A DNA stretch of 64,000 nucleotides from Allofournierella_A excrementavium. Lineage in GTDB: Bacteria > Bacillota > Clostridia > Oscillospirales > Ruminococcaceae. The stretch spans positions 1 through 64,000 of the forward strand of contig DWVE01000011.1 of assembly GCA_019120375.1 (NCBI GenBank), given 5' to 3'. The notes beneath the pieces are model-generated. The model ran no database searches, was not told the DNA's origin, and saw only the letters and a list, made by a program, of their open reading frames with translations. Both the position numbers and the translations under genes were made by a program. Below, piece by piece: positions 25,536-34,199 of the stretch. Each line of letters opens with the position of its first letter. Positions within the stretch are counted from its first letter, which is position 1.

Positions 25536-27014
25536 ATGAAACTTTCCCAGTTGATGGAAGGGCTGGACTATCTGGTCCTGCAGGGCGACGCCGAGGCCGA
25601 AGTGGCGGACGTTGCCTACGACTCCCGCAAGGTGCAGCCCGGCTTTGCCTTTGTCTGCGTGGTGGGCACCAACCGTGACAGCCACGATTACGCCGAAGAC
25701 GTGGCCGCCGCCGGGGCCAGCGTGCTGGTCATCCAGCACAAGCTGGACGAGATGCCCGCCGGCGTCACCGTGGTGCAGGTGGAAAACAGCCGCCACGCAC
25801 TGGCCATCATGAGCTGCAACCTCTTCGGAAACCCCGCCAAAAAGATGACCATGATCGGCGTCACCGGCACCAAGGGCAAGACCACCACCGCCCACATGAT
25901 CCAGGCGGCGCTGAACGCCGCCGGCAAAACCTGCGGCATCATCGGCACCAACGGCACCGCCTTCGCCGGCGAGCGCCACGCCCTGGCCAACACCACCCCC
26001 GAAAGCTACGAGCTGCAAAAGCTCTTCTCCGAGATGCTCGCCGCCGGGTGCGACAGCGTGGTGATGGAGGTCTCCAGCCAGGGTCTGATGATGAGCCGTG
26101 TGGACGGCATCCACTTCGATGTGGGCGTGTTCACCAACCTCTACCCCGACCACATCGGCGGCCCCGGCGAGCACCAGAGCTTTGAGGAATACCGCGCCTG
26201 GAAGGGCCAGCTGTTCCGCCGGTGCGACGTGGGCGTGGTGAACGTGGACGACAAAAACTGCAACACCCTGCTGGCGGGCCACACCTGCCGGCTGGTCAGC
26301 TACGCCATGCACAAGGACGCGGACTTTGTGGGCAGCGGCCTGGAGCTGGAGCGGGGCGAAAACTTTCTGGGCATCTCCTACCAGCTCAGCGGCGTGTGGA
26401 ACGCCCGCGTGCGGGTGAACATGCCCGGCGAGTTCAGCGTCTACAACTCCCTGGCCGCCCTGGCGGTGGGCCAGGTGCTGGGCCTTGAGATGGAGGCCGT
26501 GTGCAAGGGCCTGGAGCAGGTCAGCGTCAAGGGCCGCGTGGAGCTGGTGCCGGTGAGCAAGCGGTTCACCGTGCTCATCGACTTTGCCCACAACGAGGCG
26601 GGCACCGAGAATCTGCTCACCACCCTGCGTGCCTACCAGCCCAAACGGCTGGTGGTGCTTTTCGGCTGCGGCGGCGACCGCAGCCGCCTGCGCCGCTACG
26701 GCATGGGCGAGGTGGCCAGCCGCCTGGCGGACTTCCTCATCCTCACCGAGGACAACAACCGCTTCGAGGAAGTGGAAGCCATCCTGGCGGACATCAAGAT
26801 CGGCATCGCCCAGGGCCGCCCCGACGTGCCCTGTGTGGAGATCCCCGACCGCCTGGACGCGCTGCACTACGCCCTGGACCACGCCCAGGACGGCGACATG
26901 ATCGCCGTCATCGGCAAGGGCCACGAGACCTACCGCGACCGCAAGGGCAAAAAGACCCCCTTCCTGGAGCGGGAGCTGCTGCTGGAATACGCGCAGCAGA
27001 TCGGCCTGGAATGA
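25536..27014 (+). CDS. murE: UDP-MurNAc-dipeptide ligase MurE (atypical specificity motif)
   Basis: 492-residue cytoplasmic Mur ligase that adds the third amino acid to UDP-MurNAc-L-Ala-D-Glu. DSRKVQPGFAFVCVVG, ATP loop GTKGKTTT (111-118), NTTPESYELQ, the Mur ligase DFAHNEAGTENLL and FGCGGDRSRLRRYGMGE are present. The specificity motif is DNNR (406-409) instead of DNPR of meso-DAP enzymes or DNPA-like of lysine enzymes; the arginine that contacts DAP is kept. GKGHETY follows. AAAGGGAGG precedes ATG 25536. Separated from the other mur genes and linked to the AsnB/ATP-grasp genes. Confidence 0.93.
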   Translation: MKLSQLMEGLDYLVLQGDAEAEVADVAYDSRKVQPGFAFVCVVGTNRDSHDYAEDVAAAGASVLVIQHKLDEMPAGVTVVQVENSRHALAIMSCNLFGNPAKKMTMIGVTGTKGKTTTAHMIQAALNAAGKTCGIIGTNGTAFAGERHALANTTPESYELQKLFSEMLAAGCDSVVMEVSSQGLMMSRVDGIHFDVGVFTNLYPDHIGGPGEHQSFEEYRAWKGQLFRRCDVGVVNVDDKNCNTLLAGHTCRLVSYAMHKDADFVGSGLELERGENFLGISYQLSGVWNARVRVNMPGEFSVYNSLAALAVGQVLGLEMEAVCKGLEQVSVKGRVELVPVSKRFTVLIDFAHNEAGTENLLTTLRAYQPKRLVVLFGCGGDRSRLRRYGMGEVASRLADFLILTEDNNRFEEVEAILADIKIGIAQGRPDVPCVEIPDRLDALHYALDHAQDGDMIAVIGKGHETYRDRKGKKTPFLERELLLEYAQQIGLE

Positions 27015-27056
27015 ACGGAACGAACACAACGAAACACGAGGAAGCGAACGAACGAC

Positions 27057-28799
27057 ATGCCCATCATCGGTATTGACCTTGGAACCACAAACAGCCTGGC
27101 CGCGGTGTACAAGGACGGCGCCAGCCGCCTTGTGCCCAACGCCTTCGGCGAATATCTCACCCCCAGCGTCGTCAGCATCGACGAGGACGGCGAGGTGCTG
27201 GTGGGCAAAGCTGCCAAGGAGCGGCTCATCACCCACCCCGAGCGCACCGCCGCCGCCTTCAAGCGGGCCATGGGCACCGGCAGGACCTTTTCCCTCGCCG
27301 GGCGGGAATTCCTGCCCGAGGAGCTCTCCGCCCTGGTGCTGCGCCGTTTGAAAGAGGACGCGGAGGCCTATCTCGGCCAGCCGGTGGAGGAGGCCGTGGT
27401 CAGCGTGCCCGCCTATTTCACCGACTCCCAGCGCGCCGCCACCAAGCGGGCGGGCAAGCTGGCGGGCCTGCGGGTGGAGCGCCTCATCAACGAGCCCAGC
27501 GCCGCGGCCCTGGCCTGCTACGACCCCGACCAGGGGGACGCGGCCTTTCTGGTCTACGACTTCGGCGGCGGCACGCTGGACGTCTCGGTGGTGGACTGCT
27601 TTGAAAACGTGGTGAACATCCTGGCCGTCAGCGGCGACAACCAGCTGGGCGGCAACGACCTGGACGCGGCCATCGCCCACATGTACTGCCAGGAGAACAA
27701 CATCGACTACGACGCGCTGGACCCCAGCTTGCGGGCCATCCTGCTGGCCCAGGCCGAGCAGTGCAAGCAGACCCTCACCACCGCCCCCATGGCGGTGATG
27801 GTGCTGGACCTGCCGGGTCTTGTGGGCTCCATGAGCCTCACCGGCCAGAAGCTCATCGAAAACGCAGCCACCCTCTTCGGGCGCATGCGCACCCCGCTGC
27901 AAAAGGCCCTGCGGGACAGCGGCCTTGCCCCCCGGGAGCTGCACGGCGTGGTGCCGGTGGGCGGCAGCTGCAAGATGCCGGTGGTGCGCCAGTACCTGTC
28001 CCATCTGCTGGGCCGGCCTCTGCTGGACGCCGGCCACCCGGACACGGTGGTGGCCCAGGGCGCGGGGCTCTACGCCGCCATGAAGGAGCGCAAGGCCGAA
28101 CTGCGCCAGATGGTGCTCACCGACCTGTGCCCCTTCACCCTGGGCGTGGGGGTACATAACCCGGCGGATGAGGACAACCTCATCATGAGCCCCATCATCG
28201 AGCGCAACAGCGCCCTGCCCACCAGCAAGGTGGAAAAGTATTACACCGTCAGCGCCGGCCAGACCAAGCTGCACATCCAGATCTTTCAGGGCGAGGCGAT
28301 GTACTGCGCCGACAACCGCAAGCTGGGCGAGCTGGACCTGCCGGTGCCGCCCGGCCCCGCGGGGCAGGAGGGCGCGGCGGTGCGCTTCACCTACGACATC
28401 AACGGCATCCTGGAAGTGGAGGCCGAGAGCCTCTCCACCGGCAAGGCCATCAGCGCGGTGCTGGTGGGGCCGGGCAGCGGCCTCTCCGAGGAGGAGGCCA
28501 AAAAGCGGCTGGAACAGCTGCAAAAGCTGAAGATACACCCCCGCGACCGGGAGGAGAACCGCCTGCTGCTGGCCCGGGGCGAGCGCCTGTGGAAAGAGAC
28601 CCTGGGCGAAGTGCGCGAGCAGGTGGGCCGGGTGATGGAGGCCTTCCAGGAGGAACTGGCCAGCCAGGAGCCCGCCCGCATCCTGCGTGCCAGGAGCCGC
28701 TGCAAGGAGATGCTGGACCGGCTGGAGGCCGGCAGCGGCCTGGACGAGCAGAACTGGAACGACTTTTTTGACGACGAAAACGGCGAGGACGAGGAATGA
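27057..28799 (+). CDS. Hsp70-family chaperone (HscC-like)
   Basis: 580 residues, shorter than DnaK (about 610-640). Actin-like ATPase with GIDLGTTNSL at the start, VYDFGGGTLDVSV near 165 and VVPVGGSCKMPVVR; a substrate-binding domain (about 370-500; SPIIERNSALPTSKV, FQGE) and a short helical lid. The LAVYKDG start, small size and the partner J-domain gene overlapping its stop resemble E. coli HscC with DjlB/DjlC rather than the DnaK-DnaJ-GrpE system. Upstream 42 bp is a run of GAACGAAC-like repeats without a clear ribosome binding site. Client proteins unknown. Confidence 0.87.
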   Translation: MPIIGIDLGTTNSLAAVYKDGASRLVPNAFGEYLTPSVVSIDEDGEVLVGKAAKERLITHPERTAAAFKRAMGTGRTFSLAGREFLPEELSALVLRRLKEDAEAYLGQPVEEAVVSVPAYFTDSQRAATKRAGKLAGLRVERLINEPSAAALACYDPDQGDAAFLVYDFGGGTLDVSVVDCFENVVNILAVSGDNQLGGNDLDAAIAHMYCQENNIDYDALDPSLRAILLAQAEQCKQTLTTAPMAVMVLDLPGLVGSMSLTGQKLIENAATLFGRMRTPLQKALRDSGLAPRELHGVVPVGGSCKMPVVRQYLSHLLGRPLLDAGHPDTVVAQGAGLYAAMKERKAELRQMVLTDLCPFTLGVGVHNPADEDNLIMSPIIERNSALPTSKVEKYYTVSAGQTKLHIQIFQGEAMYCADNRKLGELDLPVPPGPAGQEGAAVRFTYDINGILEVEAESLSTGKAISAVLVGPGSGLSEEEAKKRLEQLQKLKIHPRDREENRLLLARGERLWKETLGEVREQVGRVMEAFQEELASQEPARILRARSRCKEMLDRLEAGSGLDEQNWNDFFDDENGEDEE

Positions 28800-30151
28800 A
28801 TTTCTGGGAGATACTGGGCATTTCGCCCACCACCGACCTGGCGGCCATCCGGCACGCCTATGCCGAGAAGACCCGCGCCTGCCACCCGGAGGAGGACCCG
28901 GAGGGTTTTGACAAGCTGCACACCGCCTTTCAGGAGGCGACGCAGTACGCCCGGCGCTCCCGCCGGGCGGCCCCGACGGCGCCCCAGGCCGAAAAGCGCC
29001 CCGCCGCTGCGCCCGCGGCTCCGGCGGTGGCCGGCACCCGGGAAAGCTGCCTTGCCGCCGAGCAGGCGGCCTATCTTGCCTGGATGAAGAAAAACGGCTC
29101 CGCCGCCCGTCAGGCGGGGGAGCAGACCACCTTCGACTTCTCCGCCGCCGAGACCGCACCCCGCCGCGCCCCCGCGCGGCCCCGGGAGCCGGGCGACGAG
29201 GAAGAACAGCCTCCCGCGGCGCAAACGCCGCCGGGACCGCAGCCGCAGTTCGACTTCGACCACCTGCCCCAGCAGGTCAGCCGCCAGCGCCGGCAGCAGG
29301 CCCAGGAGTTGGTGGACCAGCTGCGGGCGGCCTGCGGCCCCGACGCCGGTCGCTGGCAGGCCCGGGAACTGCTGGAAAGCGAGGAGTTCCGCGCCCTTCA
29401 GCATGCCCCCGAATTTTTGGAAACGCTGGTCAAGTTCCTCAAAACCGAACCCGCCTGCCTGGAAAAACTGGCGGTGGACCTGGCCTACGCCTATGGCCTG
29501 CCCAAACCGGGCGAGGGCTCCGGCCCCGCGCCGGACGCCTTCCATGAGGAACTTTTCGCCCTGCTGCGCCCCATCTGGCAGGCCCGGTGGAAGGTGCTGG
29601 AAAAGAAAAATGAACAGGAAGCCGCCCGCCCGGGCAACATTGCCGCCCTTGTCATCGGCATGATCGTGGTGATCATGCTGCTGGCTGCCTTGGACGGGCT
29701 GCACATCGCCCTGCGCCTGCCGCTGGCCCTTCTGGGCGGCGCGGCGGGCGTGGTGGCGGCGCTGCTGGTGCAGCGCATGCAGGCCCGGGGCTGGCTGCCC
29801 GCCACGCGGGTCCTGGCGCTGCGGGCGTTCCAGCTGTTTTTCCTGGCCCTCTTTTTCTTCAATGTGGGCCCGGCCAGCACGGTCAGCCTGCTGGCCTGCT
29901 ATGTGGCCGCCGCCCTGCCCGGCCGCAAATGGTACTTCCGCCAGTCAAAGCAGATGCGCTTTACCCTCACCGCCGCCTGCGCCGTGCTCAGCGTGATCTG
30001 GGTGCCCGTCTCCTTCCTCGTGATGCCGTCCATCACCGACGACGTGGCCTTCTGCGCCATCTTCAGCTGGTGCGTGCTGCCCCTGGCCTTCATCCGCTGC
30101 ATCGTCAGCAACTGCCGGTTCTACAAACTGGCCGCCCGCTATGGGCTGTGA
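28796..30151 (+). CDS. Membrane J-domain protein, partner of the HscC-like chaperone
   Basis: 451 residues. N-terminal J-like domain (about 1-45: FWEILGISPTTDLAAIRHAYAE), in which the essential HPD is replaced by HPE (His30-Pro31-Glu32). Then a proline/alanine-rich linker, a helical region (about 150-270) and a C-terminal membrane domain of about six segments (about 282-445). Its ATG overlaps the chaperone stop (ATGA), so the two are coupled and probably work together at the membrane. The HPE form is also known to me from DjlB/DjlC-like proteins, but I cannot confirm it here. Confidence 0.8.
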   Translation: MNFWEILGISPTTDLAAIRHAYAEKTRACHPEEDPEGFDKLHTAFQEATQYARRSRRAAPTAPQAEKRPAAAPAAPAVAGTRESCLAAEQAAYLAWMKKNGSAARQAGEQTTFDFSAAETAPRRAPARPREPGDEEEQPPAAQTPPGPQPQFDFDHLPQQVSRQRRQQAQELVDQLRAACGPDAGRWQARELLESEEFRALQHAPEFLETLVKFLKTEPACLEKLAVDLAYAYGLPKPGEGSGPAPDAFHEELFALLRPIWQARWKVLEKKNEQEAARPGNIAALVIGMIVVIMLLAALDGLHIALRLPLALLGGAAGVVAALLVQRMQARGWLPATRVLALRAFQLFFLALFFFNVGPASTVSLLACYVAAALPGRKWYFRQSKQMRFTLTAACAVLSVIWVPVSFLVMPSITDDVAFCAIFSWCVLPLAFIRCIVSNCRFYKLAARYGL

Positions 30152-30154
30152 CAA

Positions 30155-30202
30155 CAAAAACGCCCGCCCCCTGCCGCAAAACAGGGAGCGGGCATGTTTT
30201 TT
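30155..30202. terminator. Intrinsic terminator, convergent genes
   Basis: AAAAACGCCCGCCCCCTG, 8-base loop and a nearly perfect complement ending in TTTTTT; serves the J-domain gene and, with its A-run, the opposite strand. Confidence 0.75.
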
Positions 30203-30210
30203 GCTGGCAG

Positions 30211-31257
30211 TCAATTCGTTGGCTCCAATGGGAAGGTCACCTGCCAGCCACCCTCGATGTGACGTCCGGCGATCCAGAAATCTCCGTACAGCTTGTATTG
30301 GGAAAATCCCCCGTCGGGCTCGGAAAAGACCTCTTCAGTGTAGTCGATCCGCTCGCCAGTCTGGGGGATAAAGGAAACTGAATAGTAGCTGTCCACTCGC
30401 TGACCAGCCTCATCCATCAAGTAAAAATAGCCGTGGTTGTCGTTGTCCGCATGGTTTTTTACCGCTGTTTGCAGATGCAGCTGACCGCCCACCAGCGCCG
30501 CGCCCGTCAGGTCGATGCCCTCCACGGGGAAGTCCGGGTCTGCCGCGCCTGGCACAAGGACCTCGAAAAACATCCCCGGGCTGTCCGGGTCGCGCTGGTA
30601 TCCCGGCCCGCCTCCGCCGATGGAACGCACAGTCTGCGTTTCTGCGGCCTCTTCGAGGCAGGTGAGGTCAAGGGGAATGGAGATGCCCTCGTAAACGTGC
30701 CTGCCGCTGACCAGCTGATCCACAGAAAAGGTGACTTTGTTCCCGGTGAGAACATTTCCATCCATATCGGAGAGCGTGACCAGGAAGGTAGAAGTCCGGC
30801 TGACCTCGTCGTAGCCCACCCGGCTGCAGGCGGCAACGCAGTCGAAGGGGGTGCGGATGGCATAACTGTCATTCAGATCCACCGGTCCGTCGGTGTGTTC
30901 ACCGGTCAGATCCTGAATTGTCAGATAGACCTGGGCGGTGTCGTCTTGAATGGAAACAGACACTACCTCCATGCGGACGCCCTGGTCCTCACAGCTTTGC
31001 TGCACGGGATGAAAGAACTGGGCCACGGCAGGACTCACCAGATACATCAAACGGTAGATGGGTTCCACCGAAGCGAAAACCGGCATTGCCATTGCAAGCA
31101 AAAGCACAAGAACAGCCAGCGCCAGCGCCGGCCTGCGCCAGGTCACGTGCGGCCGGGGCACGGCAGATTCCGCGGCCAGGGCGGCGGCCACACGACTCTT
31201 TGCGTCGTTTGGCATGCGGATGCTCTCCACAGCGGGACTCAAACGCTCAAATTCCAT
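30211..31257 (-). CDS. DUF4179-like membrane protein, probable anti-sigma partner
   Basis: 348 residues: short cytoplasmic N-terminus (about 1-42), one membrane segment (about 44-62) and a large extracytoplasmic beta-rich region starting AVAQFFHPVQQSCEDQGVRMEV. This layout matches DUF4179 proteins encoded right after ECF sigma factors, thought to hold them at the membrane. The start overlaps the end of the sigma factor gene by 11 bp and has GGAAAGGAGG inside that gene. The signal sensed is unknown. Confidence 0.75.
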   Translation of the reverse strand: MEFERLSPAVESIRMPNDAKSRVAAALAAESAVPRPHVTWRRPALALAVLVLLLAMAMPVFASVEPIYRLMYLVSPAVAQFFHPVQQSCEDQGVRMEVVSVSIQDDTAQVYLTIQDLTGEHTDGPVDLNDSYAIRTPFDCVAACSRVGYDEVSRTSTFLVTLSDMDGNVLTGNKVTFSVDQLVSGRHVYEGISIPLDLTCLEEAAETQTVRSIGGGGPGYQRDPDSPGMFFEVLVPGAADPDFPVEGIDLTGAALVGGQLHLQTAVKNHADNDNHGYFYLMDEAGQRVDSYYSVSFIPQTGERIDYTEEVFSEPDGGFSQYKLYGDFWIAGRHIEGGWQVTFPLEPTN

Positions 31258-31747
31258 CCTCTGCGGCCTCCTTTCCGTATTGCTGTGCCAGCAGGCGGCG
31301 GCCTTTTTGCAACCGCATCTTCACCGCCGACGGCGTTCTGCCGATGATTTTCGCCACTTCCTCCACCCGGTAGCCCTCTACATAGTGAAGCACCAGCACA
31401 ACCCGAAACTTCTCCGGCAAAGTCATCAGGGCATCCAGCAGGTCGCGGCTTTCGGTGCCCGGCGCAGCCAGATCCAGCTCTTCCAAGGAGGTCTGGGGGT
31501 GGCGTGTTCGCCGCCGGTACACATCCCGGCAGTGGTTGGCCGCCACCCGCAAAAGCCAGGCCTTTTCATGCTCCGCGGTCTCAAAAATCGGAGCGCTTTG
31601 AAGATACTTCAACAGTGTTTCCTGCACCGCGTCCTCTGCGTCGGCGCTGCTGCCCAGCAGCACGAAGCAGAGGCGGAACAGCCGATCACCGTGGGCCTCC
31701 ACCGCAGCCTGGGCCGCCTGGGGCGAAATGGCTGGTTTTGTGGGCAT
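31247..31747 (-). CDS. ECF-type RNA polymerase sigma factor
   Basis: 166 residues. Region 2: DRLFRLCFVLLGSSADAEDAVQETLLK; region 4: LPEKFRVVLVLHYVEGYRVEEVAKIIGRTPSAVKMRLQKGR with a helix-turn-helix. These are typical of SigW/SigM-like ECF factors. The ATG at 31747 follows AAAGGAGATG; an earlier in-frame ATG at 31789 overlaps the promoter. Paired with the downstream membrane protein. No ECF-type AAC/CGTC promoter is evident upstream, so autoregulation is not visible. Confidence 0.92.
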   Translation of the reverse strand: MPTKPAISPQAAQAAVEAHGDRLFRLCFVLLGSSADAEDAVQETLLKYLQSAPIFETAEHEKAWLLRVAANHCRDVYRRRTRHPQTSLEELDLAAPGTESRDLLDALMTLPEKFRVVLVLHYVEGYRVEEVAKIIGRTPSAVKMRLQKGRRLLAQQYGKEAAEDGI

Positions 31748-31767
31748 CCCATCATCTCCTTTCACTC

Positions 31768-31797
31768 TGTATACGCTCAGAAAGGGCATTTGGTCAA
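31768..31797 (-). promoter_or_regulatory. Promoter of the ECF sigma operon
   Basis: Minus strand TTGACC (31797-31792), 18-bp spacer, TATACA (31773-31768). A second TATAAT lies upstream on the same strand near 31812-31807. Confidence 0.55.
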
Positions 31798-31851
31798 TTC
31801 TTGATGATTATACCGCATCCGAGCACGCCCCAAAACCCCGAACACATACCC

Positions 31852-31896
31852 GCCCCCTCTCCCCGCATAGAATGCCAGGGGAGAGGGGGCTTTTTT
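31852..31896 (+). promoter_or_regulatory. Leader hairpin with T-run that contains the RBS of PBP copy 2
   Basis: Arms 31852-31864 and 31878-31890 pair perfectly over 13 bp; the loop adds 4 more pairs (GCAT 31865-31868 with ATGC 31872-31875). Six T follow at 31891-31896, directly before ATG 31898. The 3' arm GGGGAGAGGGGG is the only ribosome binding site for that ATG. The hairpin can therefore end transcription or mask translation. No gene upstream reads in this direction. Confidence 0.7.
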
Positions 31897-31897
31897 C

Positions 31898-34141
31898 ATG
31901 GCTTTGGAACCGATGCTCAAGGCCGCCCAGGACCGGGGCATGAAGCTGCGCACAAGGCTGGTGGCGGGCTTCTTTGCGCTGGTGTGCTTCGGCGGGCTGG
32001 CGGCCCGGCTGTGGCACATCCAGATCACCGACCACGATTTCTACGCCGGGCGGGCCAGCGGCCAGCAATTGCGGGACACGGTGGTCCCCGCGCCCCGGGG
32101 CGACATCGTGGACACGAACGGCGTGCCGCTGGCGGTGAACGCCACCTGCTGGACCATCCGCGCCTCGCCCCGGGAGATGGCGGACGAGGACGTGGAGCCC
32201 GCCAGCCGGGCGCTGGCGGAACTGGTGGGCATGGAGTACGAAGAACTTCACGAGATACTGTCCCAGCGGTCCAGCAACGATGCGCTGCTGCTGCGCCGGG
32301 CGGACCGCCAGACCGCCGACGCGGTGCGCGCGCTTTGCGCCGAAAACGGCTGGGAGGGCATCCTGCTTTTGGAGGACACCAAGCGCTGGTACCCGGAAGG
32401 GGACTTTGCCGCCAGCCTTCTGGGCTTCACCAATGTGGACAATGCGGGCATGGCGGGGCTGGAGCTGGAGTACGACCAGCAGCTCACCGGCACCAGCGGC
32501 CGGGTGCTCAGCGCCAAAAACGCCTGGGGCTACGACATGCCCACCGACTACGATACCTACATCGCCCCGGTGCAGGGCAACACCCTCCAGCTCACCATCG
32601 ACGTGAACGTGCAGCACTATCTCGAAAACTACCTCAGCTACGCGGTCAAGGCCTACAACGTGAGCCAGCGGGCGGTGGGCATCGTGATGGAGGTGGACAC
32701 CGGCCGGGTGCTGGCCATCGCCACAAAGCCGGACTACGACCCCAACGAACCCCGGGTGCTGGCGGACGAGGAGGCCCGCGCCCTGGTGGACAGCCTCTCC
32801 GGCGAGGAGCGGGCCGCCGCCTTGCAGCTGGCCCAGCAGACCCAGTGGCGCAACAAGGCGGTGAGCGACCTCTACGAGCCGGGCTCGGTGTTCAAGCTCA
32901 TCACCTGCGCCGCCGCGCTGGACACCGGAGCCGTCACTCCCTCCAGCACCTTCTACTGCGGCGAGGCTTACAAGGTGGCGGGCATCGCCTTCCACTGCGC
33001 CAACCACAAGAGCCACGGCAACCAGACGGTGGCCCAGGCGCTGGCCAACAGCTGCAACCAGAGCTTCATCCAGATCGGCCAGCGGCTGGGCGTGCAGGAC
33101 TTCTGCGATTATTTCGAGGCCTTCGGCCTGCAGGGTGCCACCGGCATCGACCTGCCCGCCGAGCCGAAGAAGTCGGAGTATTACACCGCCGACCGCATGG
33201 GCCCGGTGGAGCTGGCCAGCTGCGCCTTCGGCCAGTCCAGCAAGATAACCCCCATCCAGATGATCACCGCCGTCTGCGCGGTGGTGAACGGGGGCAATCT
33301 GATGCAGCCCTATGTGGTGGAAAAGATAACCGACGCGGCGGGCAACGTGGTCATCACCACCGAGCCCACGGTGCGCCGTCAGGTCATCCGCCCCGAGACC
33401 AGCGCCCTGATGTGTCAGATGATGGAGGGCGTGGTGGACGGCGGCAGCGGCAAAAACGCCTATGTGGCGGGCTACCGGGTGGGCGGCAAGACCGGCACCA
33501 GCCAGAAGCTGGACTCGGAGGACGAAGAGGCCCGCATCGCCAGCTTTGTGGGCATCGCCCCGGCGGACGACCCCAAAATAGCGGTGCTCATCGCCCTGGA
33601 TGAGCCCCACACGTTTGCGAACGGCGGCGGCGCGCTGGCGGCCCCGGTGGCGGCGCAGGTCATCGAGGAGACCCTGCGCTACTACGGCGTGCAGCCCCAG
33701 TACACCCCCGAGGAACAGCAGCGGCTGGAAAACCAGGTCCCCGCCGTGACCGAGCTTCCGGCGGAGGCCGCCGCGGCAAAACTGCAGGAGGCGGGCTTTG
33801 CCGCGCGGGTGGTGGGCGAAGGCGACACCGTCCGGGCCCAGTACCCCGCGGCGGGCCAGACGCTGCCCCGGGGCTCCACCGTGCTGCTCTACACCGAGGA
33901 AAACGCCGTCCGTCAGGTCACCACCGTGCCCAGCGCGGCGGGGCAGACCCTGGATGAGGCCACCGAGACCCTCCACGCCGCCGGGCTGAACATCAAGGCG
34001 GAAGGGGCGGCGGAGATGGAAGGTGCGGTGGCGGTGGCCCAAAGCAGCCCGTCAGGGGAGCAGCTGCCCCAGGGCAGCCTTGTCACCGTGACCTTCTACG
34101 ACTACACCGTGCCTGCCGACGAGGACGTGAAGATGGACTAA
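31898..34141 (+). CDS. Class B penicillin-binding protein with two PASTA domains (copy 2)
   Basis: 747 residues, same architecture as the protein at 11299: membrane anchor (about 20-40), dimerisation domain starting VVPAPRGDIVDTNGVPLAV, transpeptidase with SVFK (Ser330), SCN (385-387), KTG (531-533), and two C-terminal PASTA repeats (about 610-740). The third motif is KTG here and KSG in copy 1. A SEDS gene follows after 58 bp, so this is a second PBP-SEDS module. ATG 31898 is preceded by a hairpin that holds its ribosome binding site; ATG 31940 is an alternative start with only a weak site. Role (sporulation SpoVD-like or vegetative) is open. Confidence 0.92.
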   Translation: MALEPMLKAAQDRGMKLRTRLVAGFFALVCFGGLAARLWHIQITDHDFYAGRASGQQLRDTVVPAPRGDIVDTNGVPLAVNATCWTIRASPREMADEDVEPASRALAELVGMEYEELHEILSQRSSNDALLLRRADRQTADAVRALCAENGWEGILLLEDTKRWYPEGDFAASLLGFTNVDNAGMAGLELEYDQQLTGTSGRVLSAKNAWGYDMPTDYDTYIAPVQGNTLQLTIDVNVQHYLENYLSYAVKAYNVSQRAVGIVMEVDTGRVLAIATKPDYDPNEPRVLADEEARALVDSLSGEERAAALQLAQQTQWRNKAVSDLYEPGSVFKLITCAAALDTGAVTPSSTFYCGEAYKVAGIAFHCANHKSHGNQTVAQALANSCNQSFIQIGQRLGVQDFCDYFEAFGLQGATGIDLPAEPKKSEYYTADRMGPVELASCAFGQSSKITPIQMITAVCAVVNGGNLMQPYVVEKITDAAGNVVITTEPTVRRQVIRPETSALMCQMMEGVVDGGSGKNAYVAGYRVGGKTGTSQKLDSEDEEARIASFVGIAPADDPKIAVLIALDEPHTFANGGGALAAPVAAQVIEETLRYYGVQPQYTPEEQQRLENQVPAVTELPAEAAAAKLQEAGFAARVVGEGDTVRAQYPAAGQTLPRGSTVLLYTEENAVRQVTTVPSAAGQTLDEATETLHAAGLNIKAEGAAEMEGAVAVAQSSPSGEQLPQGSLVTVTFYDYTVPADEDVKMD

Positions 34142-34199
34142 ACCGGGCAGAGCCTGCGCACACTGTTAGGGCAATGCTCAACGCAAGGAGGCGGTCAGC

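Noticed and set aside
27015..27056. GAACGAAC-like short repeats before the HscC-like gene as an operator
   Set aside because: Only 42 bp of loose GAAC/CGAA repetition without symmetry or promoter boxes; transcription probably comes from upstream of asnB copy 2 or murE.
30433..33603. Plus-strand open frames opposite the sigma operon and in another phase of PBP copy 2
   Set aside because: Low-complexity His/Gly/Arg/Pro translations, no ribosome binding site and no motif; explained by the real genes.
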